Positions 51,586 to 60,453 of a stretch of DNA of 64,000 nt are shown here, in pieces. Source of the DNA: JBGTFE01 sp036403235 (GTDB lineage Bacteria > Acidobacteriota > Blastocatellia > Pyrinomonadales > Pyrinomonadaceae); contig DASWRI010000042.1 in assembly GCA_036403235.1 (NCBI GenBank), positions 15,752 through 79,751 on the forward strand, given 5' to 3'. The position numbers were made by a program, and so were the translations under genes. The notes under the pieces are model-generated. The model worked only from the letters and a program-made list of their open reading frames with translations, was not told the origin of the DNA and did not search any database. The first letter of the stretch is position 1, and every line of letters starts with the position of its first letter.

Positions 51586-53178
51586 ATGAATTTTAAACGT
51601 CAAGTTATTTTGTTTTCGGCAATAATTTTCAGTTTTATATTTTTTATATCGTGCACTTCCCGCTCAAACTCGAACGACGTCATTACCGTCTCGCTTTCCG
51701 AGCCGCTGACCACTCTGGACACCTTAACTACAACCGGAACGAGCGCCGCCGACGAGCGCGTCCGAACTCTCATTTATAATTCTTTAGTCAAGAAAAACGA
51801 TAATTTCGAATACGTCGGCGACCTCGCCAAAGATATAAAAGTCGGCGACGACAACGTCACGATTACCTTCAATCTGCAGGAAAACGTAAAATTTCATAAC
51901 GGAAAAGTTTTTACGGCAGCCGATGCAAAATACACTTTCGACGCGCTTCTGCAGTCAAACGGAGCAAAAGCCGGAAGCTTCTACGACACGGCGATTGATG
52001 AAACCGACCCGGAAAAGAAAAAAACAAAAAGAGTTCCGCACATCGTCAGCATTCAAAATATCGACGACAAAACGCTTGTCATAAAAGTCGGCCGACCGGC
52101 GCTCGTCAATCAACTGCTGGCCAATCTCGTCACCGTTCCGATGATTCCCGAAGGCACAATCGACCAGCAGAAAACCGCACCAATCGGAACGGGCGCGTTC
52201 AAGCTCGTTTCTTTTGACCAGGTAAACAGCTCGGCGCAGCTGGCGGCTTTTGCCGATTACTGGGAAGGCGCGCCGAATATCCAAAAATTAAACGTCAAGA
52301 CCGTCAAAGACGCCAACGCGCTGCAAGCCGAACTGCAAAGCGGCGGAGTCGACATTGCGCCGATTCCGAATAATCTTTCGCCCGACACAATCGAATCGCT
52401 CGGAAAAGTCCCGAATCTGAAAGTCGAAAAATTTTCCGGCTCAAATATCGATTATCTCGGCTTTAACGTCGAATCGACGCCTTTTAATAACGAAAAAATA
52501 AGACAGGCCGTCGCATATGCAATCAACCGCGAAGAAATCATCAAAAGCCTTTTGCGCGACCAGGCGACGCTCGCGCATTCGATTCTGCCCGAAGGAAGCT
52601 GGGCCTACACGTCCGGAACAAAATACAATTACGACGTCGCCAAAGCCAAACAGCTTTTGCAGGAATCGGGCTATAAAGGCGAAGTTATAAAATTTAAATA
52701 CGCTTCAAACAATTTCGCCGTCAATCAATATTCTCAGGTTATCCAGAACGCTCTTAAAGCCATCGGTCTCAACGTCGAGATTGAAACCGTCGACCCGAAC
52801 GTTTTGCGCGACCAGTTAAAAAACGGTCAATTTCAGATGAATACGGGCAGATGGATTGGCGGAAATCAAGACCCGATATTTTTTAAGGATTTATTTGCAT
52901 CGTCCGAGTTTCCCGACAAAAAAGAAACCGGCCGAAATCGCGCGCGTTATAACAACCCGGAATTCGACAAAATCATTCAGGAAGCAATCGACACCACCGA
53001 CAAAGCAAAAGCGAAGGATTTGTATGCCAAAGCGCAGGAAATCATCAGCCGCGATTTGCCGCTTTTTCCGCTCTGGTACACGGCAAATATGGTTATTTAC
53101 AGCAAAAGAGTCGGAAATATAAAAATCAATGCGAGCGGCGACTGGAGTTTTGTCAAAAATGTCACGGTCGAAAAGTAA
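51586..53178 (+). CDS. ABC-transporter substrate-binding lipoprotein (family 5, peptide type)
   Basis: A 530-residue SBP_bac_5 protein with a lipoprotein signal (FIFFISC) and family segments DERVRTLIYNSLV, NVKFHNGKVFTAADAKYTFDALL, APIGTGAFKLVSF and RQAVAYAINREEIIKSLL. It binds peptides or similar ligands for an ABC importer; the permease and ATPase genes are not next to it. ATG 51586 lies 10 nt after GGAGG; an in-frame TTG sits one codon before. It likely shares a transcript with the NagZ-like gene. Confidence 0.92.
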   Translation: MNFKRQVILFSAIIFSFIFFISCTSRSNSNDVITVSLSEPLTTLDTLTTTGTSAADERVRTLIYNSLVKKNDNFEYVGDLAKDIKVGDDNVTITFNLQENVKFHNGKVFTAADAKYTFDALLQSNGAKAGSFYDTAIDETDPEKKKTKRVPHIVSIQNIDDKTLVIKVGRPALVNQLLANLVTVPMIPEGTIDQQKTAPIGTGAFKLVSFDQVNSSAQLAAFADYWEGAPNIQKLNVKTVKDANALQAELQSGGVDIAPIPNNLSPDTIESLGKVPNLKVEKFSGSNIDYLGFNVESTPFNNEKIRQAVAYAINREEIIKSLLRDQATLAHSILPEGSWAYTSGTKYNYDVAKAKQLLQESGYKGEVIKFKYASNNFAVNQYSQVIQNALKAIGLNVEIETVDPNVLRDQLKNGQFQMNTGRWIGGNQDPIFFKDLFASSEFPDKKETGRNRARYNNPEFDKIIQEAIDTTDKAKAKDLYAKAQEIISRDLPLFPLWYTANMVIYSKRVGNIKINASGDWSFVKNVTVEK

Positions 53179-53194
53179 ACGTCTCATTTGCAAC

Positions 53195-53222
53195 TTGACA
53201 AAATCTGCTCAGTTTGTAGAAT
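53195..53222 (+). promoter_or_regulatory. Promoter of tRNA-Gly
   Basis: TTGACA (53195-53200) and TAGAAT (53217-53222) with a 16-nt spacer lie 13 nt before the tRNA. Confidence 0.7.
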
Positions 53223-53235
53223 TATCATTTGCGAC

Positions 53236-53310
53236 GCGGGAATAGCTCAGTGGTAGAGCGCGACCTTGCCAAGGTCGAAGTCGCGAGTTCAAGTCTCGTT
53301 TCCCGCTCCA
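53236..53310 (+). tRNA. tRNA-Gly (anticodon GCC)
   Basis: A full cloverleaf: acceptor GCGGGAA/TTCCCGC, D-arm GCTCAGTGGTAGAGC, anticodon stem CGACC/GGTCG with loop TTGCCAA (anticodon 53268-53270), T-arm GCGAG-TTCAAGT-CTCGT, discriminator T and encoded CCA (53308-53310). Confidence 0.97.
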
Positions 53311-53317
53311 AAGTTTC

Positions 53318-53357
53318 AAGGATGAGGGATGAATAATCATTTTCATCCCTCATCCTT
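53318..53357. repeat. Heptad-unit palindrome (GGATGAR type) between two tRNAs
   Basis: A perfect 16-bp stem (53318-53333 with 53342-53357) and an 8-nt loop. The left arm is GGATGAG-GGATGAA, preceded by one GTTTCAA unit, so it is also built of 7-base units. The T-rich CCTTTTCTTT after it would allow use as a terminator for tRNA-Gly. Confidence 0.8.
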
Positions 53358-53365
53358 TTCTTTAC

Positions 53366-53440
<75 letters not shown>

Positions 53441-53554
53441 AATTTTCTCTTTTCCTTTTTCTTCTGAACGGTTATTATATAAAAGGACGTTGCGCACGGC
53501 GTTTGTCTTTTCTTTCCAAAATCCAATCCCGAAATTCCTTTTTTCTTTGTCCGA

Positions 53555-54448
53555 ATGAATATTTTATTAGCTTCGTTTGAATCAGTAACCGGTTTGCCCG
53601 AATTTGTCGGTTATATTTTTATTTTTCTGCTCGGCGCGTGCATCGGCAGTTTTCTGAACGTTATTATTCACCGCATTCCGAACGAGGAATCGATTGTTTT
53701 TCCAAATTCCGCCTGCCCGAAATGCAAAAATCCAATAAAGCCTTACGATAACATCCCGGTTTTGAGCTGGCTTATCTTAGGCGGCAAATGCCGCAACTGC
53801 AAAAACGCGATTTCGCCGCGCTATCCGGCGGTCGAGCTTTTAAATGCGCTGCTTTTTCTGCTCGTTTTCTGGCAAATCGGCTTTAATCCGTTTTTGCTCG
53901 TCGCTTTGGTTTTTGTGACGGCAATCGTCGCGCTCATTTTTATCGACGCCGAGCATATGATTTTGCCCGACGTGATAAATTTTCCTCTGCTCTTTTTTGC
54001 TTTAATCGTTCGGCTCGCCTTCGCATTCGCTTTCGGCAGCGCGTATTTTTCCGATTTACAGTTTTTTCCGCTCAATCAAATGAGCAATCTTCCCGTTTGG
54101 CTCGTCTCGCTCATCGGCGCGGTTCTCGGCGGACTGGTCGGCGGCGGATTTTTGTGGCTCGTCGGCGCGATTTGGAAAAAGCTTCGCGGAGTTGACGCGA
54201 TGGGTTTGGGCGACGTCAAGATGATGTTCGCCGTCGGCGCGATTTTAGGCTGGCGGCTGACGCTTTTATCGATTTTTCTCGGAGCTTTTTCCGGCGCCAT
54301 AATCGGTGTTGTCGTTATTTCCCGGCAGAAGGATAAAGATTTGCAAACGCAGATTCCCTTCGGAATTTTTCTCGGCATCGGCTCGATTCTGGTGCTGCTT
54401 TTCGGCGAGCAAATGATTCGATGGTATTTTCAAACGTTTGTTCCCTAA
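53555..54448 (+). CDS. pilD: Type IV prepilin peptidase / N-methyltransferase
   Basis: A 297-residue membrane protein with about eight hydrophobic segments. It has CIGSFLNVIIHRIP at the N-terminus, two zinc CxxC pairs (CPKC and CRNC) in the methyltransferase part, and the aspartyl protease sites IDAEHMILPD and MGLGDVKMMF. It cuts and N-methylates type IV pilin-like proteins. No pilin genes are nearby. It ends 1 nt from the convergent PP0621-like gene. Confidence 0.94.
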   Translation: MNILLASFESVTGLPEFVGYIFIFLLGACIGSFLNVIIHRIPNEESIVFPNSACPKCKNPIKPYDNIPVLSWLILGGKCRNCKNAISPRYPAVELLNALLFLLVFWQIGFNPFLLVALVFVTAIVALIFIDAEHMILPDVINFPLLFFALIVRLAFAFAFGSAYFSDLQFFPLNQMSNLPVWLVSLIGAVLGGLVGGGFLWLVGAIWKKLRGVDAMGLGDVKMMFAVGAILGWRLTLLSIFLGAFSGAIIGVVVISRQKDKDLQTQIPFGIFLGIGSILVLLFGEQMIRWYFQTFVP

Positions 54449-54449
54449 A

Positions 54450-54746
54450 TTATCTGACGACAGCGCTTTCCATACAATTTGCCGAGCAGTAAAACGTTTT
54501 AGAGCGAAGATTTAAAGCTTTTGACTGCGGAATCCAGGTTCCGCACCTGGCGCATTTGACGAGCTTCGCGTCGCTCGACGCTTCCGTTTTCTCGATTTGC
54601 TTTTCCTCCGGCGCTTTGCTCATCTGGCGCATTTTCCTGAACATTCTAAACATGTATAGCGCCATCTGAATCTGTTTTCGGTAGCGCAGAGCGACTAAAC
54701 CGGAAACCAGCAATAATAAAAGTAAAATAAATAAAAACTTTGTCAT
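54450..54746 (-). CDS. PP0621-like small membrane protein with zinc ribbon
   Basis: A 98-residue protein with one N-terminal membrane segment (about residues 3-20), a charged linker and a C-terminal CARC...CSANC element that should bind zinc (CxxC and CxxxC). This matches the PP0621 family of unknown function. It overlaps the TPR gene by 4 nt. Confidence 0.75.
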   Translation of the reverse strand: MTKFLFILLLLLLVSGLVALRYRKQIQMALYMFRMFRKMRQMSKAPEEKQIEKTEASSDAKLVKCARCGTWIPQSKALNLRSKTFYCSANCMESAVVR

Positions 54747-55465
54747 TGAGCGATTTGCGTCTGAATCTCGGAAAGACTCGGCGTATTCGGATTGATTTCC
54801 TTAAGTTTTGCCAGATAATTTTCGGCTTCCTGCGTTTTTCCCTGTTTTAGAAGCGCCTGCACTAAAAACTGCAAAGTTTTCTCGTGTTTCGGATTTTCCT
54901 GGAGAGATTTTTGAAATTCGGCGACGGCTTTATCGTATTCGGGCGGATTTTGCAAAAAATATGTCAAACCGTAATCGGTTCGGACATCGACGTCGCCCGG
55001 ATTTTGCTTTAAAACCTTTTGATAAAATTCGCGCGCTTTATCAAAGCTTTGATTGTCTTTTTTGTAATAGCCGATGTCGTAGTAAAGATGTCCGAGCGTC
55101 GTCAGAAGGTCTTTATCGGTCGGATTTTTTTCGTAAGCGCGATTCAAAAGCCGCGCCGCTTCCGGCAAATAGGTCGCTTCCTGTTTCATCGAAGCGTAAC
55201 GATACAAAGCGATTCCGAGGTCTTTCTGGAAATCCAGATTGTTCGGATTTTGGTCGGCTTCGGCGATTTTGCTTCGTATTTCATCATCGGTTAAAGTTTT
55301 GTCGGATTCGTCCTGCGGCGAGCTTGTCCCGGCGTTTTTTAAGCGATTATTTTCGTTTCTGAGAGCTTCAAATTCGCTTTTGTTCAAAGCATTGGCAAAC
55401 AGAAATCCGCCGATAAAACTTATCACGACGGCTAAAATCGAAAGCCAGATAACCTTTGTATTCAT
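54743..55465 (-). CDS. Membrane-anchored TPR protein
   Basis: A 240-residue protein with an N-terminal membrane anchor (about residues 5-26), a short coiled-coil-like stretch (KSEFEALRNENNRLKN) and at least four TPR units (for example AREFYQKVLKQNPGDVDVRT and AVAEFQKSLQENPKHEKTLQ). The layout is similar to CcmI/NrfG-type or general assembly TPR proteins, but no cytochrome genes are near, so no specific role is assigned. Confidence 0.8.
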   Translation of the reverse strand: MNTKVIWLSILAVVISFIGGFLFANALNKSEFEALRNENNRLKNAGTSSPQDESDKTLTDDEIRSKIAEADQNPNNLDFQKDLGIALYRYASMKQEATYLPEAARLLNRAYEKNPTDKDLLTTLGHLYYDIGYYKKDNQSFDKAREFYQKVLKQNPGDVDVRTDYGLTYFLQNPPEYDKAVAEFQKSLQENPKHEKTLQFLVQALLKQGKTQEAENYLAKLKEINPNTPSLSEIQTQIAQ

Positions 55466-55556
55466 CGTGAAAATTCTAACAAAAATACCTTTAAAATGCG
55501 ATGAGCGCTGCTCTTGAACCGAAAGAACAAACGCTCACGAAAATTTTAATTCCAAA

Positions 55557-55826
55557 TTACTCTTCGTCCTTTTCGTCGGCGGAAAACTGCAAATCCTCAA
55601 CTCGTCGACGCGGAAACGGGTCGGTTGTACGACGTCTCGGAATCGTGTTGCCGGTTCTGCGGTCAACGCTTCCCGCCGGTAAACCTTTGCCGTGAACGGC
55701 TTCAACCAAAATTCTGGTAATTTCCTGGGAGAGCGTCCGATGTTCGGCCGCCGCTCTGCGACGCAGCGACTCCTTAAGTTCGTTCGGTACATACGCACCG
55801 ATAAAAACACCCTTACGGTTAGCCAT
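55557..55826 (-). CDS. Small ribbon-helix-helix-like protein
   Basis: An 89-residue protein. Residues 5-45 (GVFIGAYVPNELKESLRRRAAAEHRTLSQEITRILVEAV) resemble an Arc/FitA-type ribbon-helix-helix DNA-binding fold. The remaining half is Arg/Pro rich and ends acidic. No toxin gene is beside it, so an antitoxin role is not supported. It lies just downstream of RNase P RNA. Confidence 0.65.
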   Translation of the reverse strand: MANRKGVFIGAYVPNELKESLRRRAAAEHRTLSQEITRILVEAVHGKGLPAGSVDRRTGNTIPRRRTTDPFPRRRVEDLQFSADEKDEE

Positions 55827-55875
55827 AAAAGTTAATTTCTCCTTCTGATTTCAATTTTAAGAAAAGATAACGCTT

Positions 55876-56304
55876 TGCAAATCGAACAAGTCTGTAAGCC
55901 GAATTTTGTATTCGCCCGAAAGCGAACGGCAATCATTCATCTAGGCTGTTTGTTGCCAAACCGCTCAAGCGACCTACCCGGAAACGCTCGTTCAAATTTC
56001 TTCGAACAAATGAGCGGGCAGCTCAAAAAACGTTTCCCTATTTGGTCTTGCACCACGAGGAGTTTACCCAGCCGCATCTGTTACCAGATGCGCTGGTGCG
56101 CTCTTACCGCACCATTTCACCCATTACCGACTGAAACCTACGAATTTTTGAAAAAACGTGTCGGCTGGTTTGCTTTCTGTTGCACTTGTCGTCACCGGAT
56201 AAAATACCCGGCGCCCGGACGTTATCCGGCTCGCCGCCCTTTGGTGTTCGGACTTTCCTCTTAATCTTTTTGAAAAAGCGATTGCCCGACTTGTCCAATT
56301 TGCA
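55876..56304 (-). ncRNA. rnpB: RNase P RNA (bacterial type A)
   Basis: The minus strand carries the catalytic RNA that matures tRNA 5' ends. The 5' half has the invariant GAGGAAAGTCC, then GCAACAGAAAGCAAACC and GGGTGAAATGGTGCGG-TAAGAGCGCACC, and the 3' half has the AGATGAATGATTGCCG region and GGCTTACAGACTTGT. Helix P1 pairs the ends: ACAAGTC near 56290 with GACTTGT near 55890, extended by AAATTG/CGATTT. Length is about 425 nt. Reading frames across it are not genes. Confidence 0.96.
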
Positions 56305-56314
56305 AGGCTTAATA

Positions 56315-56344
56315 ATCTTACCAAACAATGTTAGACAAATCCAA
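56315..56344 (-). promoter_or_regulatory. Probable rnpB promoter
   Basis: TTGGAT (56339-56344) and TAAGAT (56315-56320) on the minus strand with an 18-nt spacer; the expected start, near 56308, agrees with the P1 end of the RNA. Confidence 0.55.
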
Positions 56345-56395
56345 TGATTTTAGATTACTGGTAGCGTTTTATTATTGTGTTGCTGAAAATTTGAT

Positions 56396-57427
56396 TTAAT
56401 TTCCGATTTCAACCGTGTCACCGGCCTGTAAAATCGGGTCGGGCGCTTTGCCGTTTTTGATTTCTTTCAAATTATATTCAATCGGAACGAGCAGGCCCTG
56501 CTCATTTTTACGGCGAATAATTACTTTTTTCGCGTCGTTTTTTTTCAAACCGCCGGAAGCCAAAATCGCCTGTGTCAAGGTTAATCCCTGATAGAAATCT
56601 TTCTGCCCGGCTGATTGTATGCCGCCGCCGATGTAGTAAAATTGCGGCGCGTCCGTGCTCGATAAATTTTTCCCGTCGCCCGCTGTAAACTCGACGATAT
56701 CGCCCGGAAATACGAGGACTTCCTCGTATTTTGAATCTTTCAAATCGAATTTTTCGGTTTGTGAACTGGCGCGTTTGATGGTGACGCCGCCGGCCTTCGG
56801 CTCGACGACGGCTTCGGCGCGCACGACGTAGAGCGGAATCGCCTCGCGCTGCATATATTTGACACCCGCTTTTTCGACCAGACCGAGAACCGTAATCGAA
56901 TGGCTTGCGTATTCGCGCAATTTAACCGAAATTTGCGGGTTTTCGTAAAGCTTGATTTTTTCCTTGAGCAAATCTTCGATTTCTTCGGCGGTAAAACCCG
57001 CGACCGAAATCATTTCGCCCGCGAGCGGGTAATCAATCGTCCCGTTATTCAGGACGGTAAAATAATTCGATTCTTTGGCCGGAGCGTTTTGCAGGCTGAT
57101 AAATAAAACGTCGCCGATACCGACTTTATAAACTTCGGTCGGCGCAAAGTTTGCCGAATTTGCGCGCCTGGCAATATCGAATGTCGTTTGCGCGACGGTT
57201 CGATTTTCCGTCGCGCGCGTCTGCTCCGAATTTTCGCTTGAGCTCGTTTGAACGCTTGCCGGAATTTCCGTCTTTTCTTTTTTCTGCTTTGTCTTAGGAT
57301 TTTGCGAATAACCGAAATTTACCCGTGTCGGCGTCGTTTGCGGCGACTGCGCAAAAACCTGGCCGACGAATGCAGCAAAAAAAAGCGATAGAAAAACTGA
57401 AGATTTTTTAATTCGGGGATTACGCAT
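56396..57427 (-). CDS. Second polysaccharide-export (SLBB) protein
   Basis: A 343-residue exported protein: signal peptide (SSVFLSLFFAAFVGQVFAQ), an 80-residue Ser/Thr/Gln-rich linker, a Poly_export domain (YKVGIGDVLFISLQNAPAKES) and SLBB domains (ITVLGLVEKAGVKYMQ, FYYIGGGIQSAGQKDFYQG). ATG 57427 is preferred because the signal peptide begins there; the frame extends to 57499. It has no polymerase or glycosyltransferase neighbours, unlike the Wza-like gene at 45273-46361, and follows the PTS enzyme I gene by about 170 nt. Confidence 0.87.
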   Translation of the reverse strand: MRNPRIKKSSVFLSLFFAAFVGQVFAQSPQTTPTRVNFGYSQNPKTKQKKEKTEIPASVQTSSSENSEQTRATENRTVAQTTFDIARRANSANFAPTEVYKVGIGDVLFISLQNAPAKESNYFTVLNNGTIDYPLAGEMISVAGFTAEEIEDLLKEKIKLYENPQISVKLREYASHSITVLGLVEKAGVKYMQREAIPLYVVRAEAVVEPKAGGVTIKRASSQTEKFDLKDSKYEEVLVFPGDIVEFTAGDGKNLSSTDAPQFYYIGGGIQSAGQKDFYQGLTLTQAILASGGLKKNDAKKVIIRRKNEQGLLVPIEYNLKEIKNGKAPDPILQAGDTVEIGN

Positions 57428-57598
57428 AATTTTACAAACGCAGAAATCTCGAAGCGTTTTTCTGCTCAAATTCGATTTTTTGTTTTGGATTGTGAACACA
57501 ATAAACCGAGTTTCAAAATTGAGCAGTTTTTTTCAAAGGTTTCAAGCAAAAAGCTCGTAACCTTATAAATGCGCAAAAGACTGAAGTTTTTAGAATTT

Positions 57599-59425
57599 TT
57601 AGCGGATTTTAGAATTTTTTCTGGACGGGAGTAAATTATTTGAATAAAGATGCGACCATTTTTGCAGAAAACTCTGGTTGACGAGGTTTTCAATCTCGTC
57701 GGCGGTCGCACATTTTTCCAATTTTTTGACGATTTCCAAGGCTTCTTCCGACGCGATGCCGGAGATTATTTTTCGGACGCGCGGAATCGAGTTAACATTC
57801 ATGCTCAGTTCATTTGCGCCCAATCCGATGAGAATCGGAACGTAAAAATAAGAACCCGCCATCTCGCCGCAGACGACGATTGGAATCGAAAATTTTTCGC
57901 CCGCCTTCAAAACCATTTTTATCGCGCGGAGCACCGCCGGATGAAGCGTTCGAAACCACGCGGCAACCGATTCGTTGTCACGGTCGACCGCCAAAAGATA
58001 CTGCACCAAATCATTTGTTCCGAGACAAAGAAACTCGACTTCGCGCGATATTTCCTCGACAATCAAAACGCTCGCCGGAACTTCAATCATCGCGCCGAGA
58101 CGCGGATTGCCGAATTCAATATCTCTTTTTCGCAAAAAATCCTTTTCCTGCTCAAGAATTTTTTTTGTCCGGCGAATCTCGGAGACGTCGGAAATCATCG
58201 GTAAAACAATGTCGATTTTATTTCCGGCCGAAGCCTGAAGCAGCGCTCGAAGCTGGATGCGAAACTGCTGTTTTCGCTTCATGCTAAGGCGAATCGCGCG
58301 CAGACCGAGCGCCGGATTTTTCTCTTTTTCCTCGCCTTCGTCGACCAGCAGCTCGACGCTTAAATCAAACGTGCGAATCCTGACGCCTTCGTCGCCGACG
58401 AGCTCGGCGATATTTCGATAAGCGTTTATCTGCTCGTATTCGGACGGAAAACCTTTGAATTGGTTGAAAAGAAATTCCGAGCGATAAAGACCGATGCCGT
58501 GCGCGCCGTATTTTTTTGCTTTGGCGTAGCCTTTCGGCAAATCCAAATTTGCGCGAATCGTGATTTCGTTCCCGTCGAGCGTTTTCAGTTTGCCGCTGGC
58601 GGGCTCGAATTTTTCGAATTTTTCGATTTGAAATTGATGTTCGGCGGCCTCGAATTTGTTGGCGGTTTCCGCCGAAGGATTTAAAATCACCTGCCCGTTG
58701 TAACCGTCGACGACGACGTGTTCGCCCGTCTGCACGCGCCGCAAAATTCCCTTCATTCCGGTCACGGCGGGCAGATTCAGCTCGCGCGCGAGTATAAATG
58801 TGTGCGAAGTCCAGCCGCCGTTTTCAGTGATAATCGCTTTCGGCTCGCTCTGCGCCAATTCGATTAAAGTCGAAGGTTTTACTTCTTTGGCGACGATAAT
58901 CGAGTTTTTTTCAAGCCGGATATTTCTCTTTTGGCCGCCGCCAAGCGCTGTCAAAACACGGTCGGCAATGTCTTCCAAATCTATGTAGCGCTCGCGAAAA
59001 TGGTCGTCGGAAATAGATTTATACTGGGCGATATATTTGTCCGTGATGACTTTAACCGCCCATTCGGCATTAACTTTTTGTTCTTTGATATTGTCTTCGA
59101 TTTTTGCGAGCAGCGATTTGTCTTCGAGAATGAGAAGGTGCGCGTCGAGAATATTCGCGCTTTTTTCGCCGAAGATTTCCTTTTTCTGAGCGCCCGTTTT
59201 TTTTAGCTGCCGCTTGGCGAGACGAACGGCGGCGTAAAAGCGCCGGAGCTCGCGCTCGATTTGCGTTTCTTTAATTTCGATGCGGTAAAACTGGCGTTTT
59301 CTGCCGTGCAGACAGACAATTTTCCCGACAGCGACGCCTCTCGAAACTGCTCTCGCAGAAAGCTTTATTTCGGATTTGTTTCTTCGCGATTGTGAGTTTT
59401 GACCTGTTCCGTTCGAAACATTCAT
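57599..59425 (-). CDS. ptsI: PTS enzyme I (phosphoenolpyruvate-protein phosphotransferase)
   Basis: A 608-residue enzyme I with an N-terminal extension of about 20 polar residues, the phospho-His region ENGGWTSH208T, and the C-terminal PEP-binding barrel with GIGLYRSEFLF, RTFD (351-354), ENPxLG-like KNPALGLRAIR, VPASVLIVEE, LGTNDLVQY and VVCGEMAGS. The usual RTLDIGGDK continues here as RTFD-L-SVEL, so the GGDK loop is replaced (58349-58360). It would phosphorylate HPr from PEP; no HPr or EII gene is in the window, which suggests a regulatory PTS. Confidence 0.92.
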   Translation of the reverse strand: MNVSNGTGQNSQSRRNKSEIKLSARAVSRGVAVGKIVCLHGRKRQFYRIEIKETQIERELRRFYAAVRLAKRQLKKTGAQKKEIFGEKSANILDAHLLILEDKSLLAKIEDNIKEQKVNAEWAVKVITDKYIAQYKSISDDHFRERYIDLEDIADRVLTALGGGQKRNIRLEKNSIIVAKEVKPSTLIELAQSEPKAIITENGGWTSHTFILARELNLPAVTGMKGILRRVQTGEHVVVDGYNGQVILNPSAETANKFEAAEHQFQIEKFEKFEPASGKLKTLDGNEITIRANLDLPKGYAKAKKYGAHGIGLYRSEFLFNQFKGFPSEYEQINAYRNIAELVGDEGVRIRTFDLSVELLVDEGEEKEKNPALGLRAIRLSMKRKQQFRIQLRALLQASAGNKIDIVLPMISDVSEIRRTKKILEQEKDFLRKRDIEFGNPRLGAMIEVPASVLIVEEISREVEFLCLGTNDLVQYLLAVDRDNESVAAWFRTLHPAVLRAIKMVLKAGEKFSIPIVVCGEMAGSYFYVPILIGLGANELSMNVNSIPRVRKIISGIASEEALEIVKKLEKCATADEIENLVNQSFLQKWSHLYSNNLLPSRKNSKIR

Positions 59426-59468
59426 TTTTGTTTAAGCTGACCGAAAACATAAAAAGTCGGAAAAGCGT

Positions 59469-60377
59469 CTAACTTCCCCAATCAAGATTAAAACCGCCGC
59501 CTCCGCCGCTGCTTTGTGACGGGAAAAACGGTTTCAGAAGTCCGGCAAAAGCTCTCAAGTTTCTGGTTTGAATCAGAATCTCGCCCGGCCCGGCAAACTC
59601 GGCGACCATGCCTTCGCCGCTCAAAAAGCTCCGAAAAAATCCGCTTTTCGCCGCCTTTCGCAAATTGTACTGCATTTGTCCTTCCCATGCGACGAGATGG
59701 CCGGTGTCGACGACATACTGCTCGCCGGCACGCAAAGTTTTGCGATGAATCGCGCCGAAAGACGACACAAGCAGAAGTCCGGCGCCGCGAACTTCCAAAA
59801 GAAACAAACCTTCGCCGCCGAGCCAGGATTTTGCGCCGCCGAATTTGGTATCGACCTCCAGACTCGTGTCGCCCGCCAGATAAGAGCTTGACTGGACGAG
59901 AAACGTCTGATTGTTCATCTCGATTCCGACGACGTCGCCCGGCGTTGCGGGCGCGAGCGTCACCTCGCCCGCGCCGCCGCGAGCCGTAAAAGTCGAGACA
60001 AAAGCTGATTCGCCGCCGACCGCGCGTTTCAAAGCGCCGAAAACTCCGCCTTTCATCTCCGAATTTAAATCGATGTTTCCCGACATCGAGACCATCGCGC
60101 CCGCTTCGGCGGAAATCGACTGTTCCGGCTGGAGCTGGACGACGGCCAGCGCAAACGCGCCCTTGTGTTCGATTGACCAGCTGTAGCCGCGTCCCTGCCC
60201 GCGCCCGTCGGCGTCAAAATGAAACGCTTCCGCGCCTTGCGGCGAAGGCTGCGCGTAATTCGGCGGCGGCGGTTGATATTGCTGCTGCGGAGGCTGCTGC
60301 GGCTGCATTTTAAATCCGCAGGAACCGCAAAATTGGGCGTTCGGCAGAAGCGGTGCGTTGCATTTCGGGCAATTCAT
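59469..60377 (-). CDS. AIM24-like (TIGR00266) protein with zinc-ribbon N-terminus
   Basis: A 302-residue protein: a zinc ribbon at residues 3-20 (CPKC...CGSCG), a Pro/Gln-rich linker, and an AIM24-type beta domain with QPEQSISAEAGAMVSMSGNIDL, LFLLEVRGAGLLLVSSFGAI and YVVDTGHLVAWEGQMQYNL, ending in a glycine-rich tail. Members are widespread cytoplasmic proteins of unknown function. A heptad palindrome lies just before its start. Confidence 0.85.
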   Translation of the reverse strand: MNCPKCNAPLLPNAQFCGSCGFKMQPQQPPQQQYQPPPPNYAQPSPQGAEAFHFDADGRGQGRGYSWSIEHKGAFALAVVQLQPEQSISAEAGAMVSMSGNIDLNSEMKGGVFGALKRAVGGESAFVSTFTARGGAGEVTLAPATPGDVVGIEMNNQTFLVQSSSYLAGDTSLEVDTKFGGAKSWLGGEGLFLLEVRGAGLLLVSSFGAIHRKTLRAGEQYVVDTGHLVAWEGQMQYNLRKAAKSGFFRSFLSGEGMVAEFAGPGEILIQTRNLRAFAGLLKPFFPSQSSGGGGGFNLDWGS

Positions 60378-60383
60378 TTTTAA

Positions 60384-60453
60384 TTGATAATTGATAATTG
60401 ATAATTGATAACGAAAAGTAAATTTCCATTGTCAATTATTCATTATCAATTAA
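60384..60453. repeat. Heptad-unit palindrome (TTGATAA type)
   Basis: Four exact TTGATAA units (60384-60411), a 17-nt spacer, and three inverted units whose complement reads TTGATAA, TGAATAA, TTGACAA (60429-60449). The right arm overlaps the stop codon (60446-60448) of the LOG-family gene. Confidence 0.82.

Noticed and set aside
55875..56328. Protein-coding frames on both strands
   Set aside because: They lie within RNase P RNA, whose conserved core explains the sequence.
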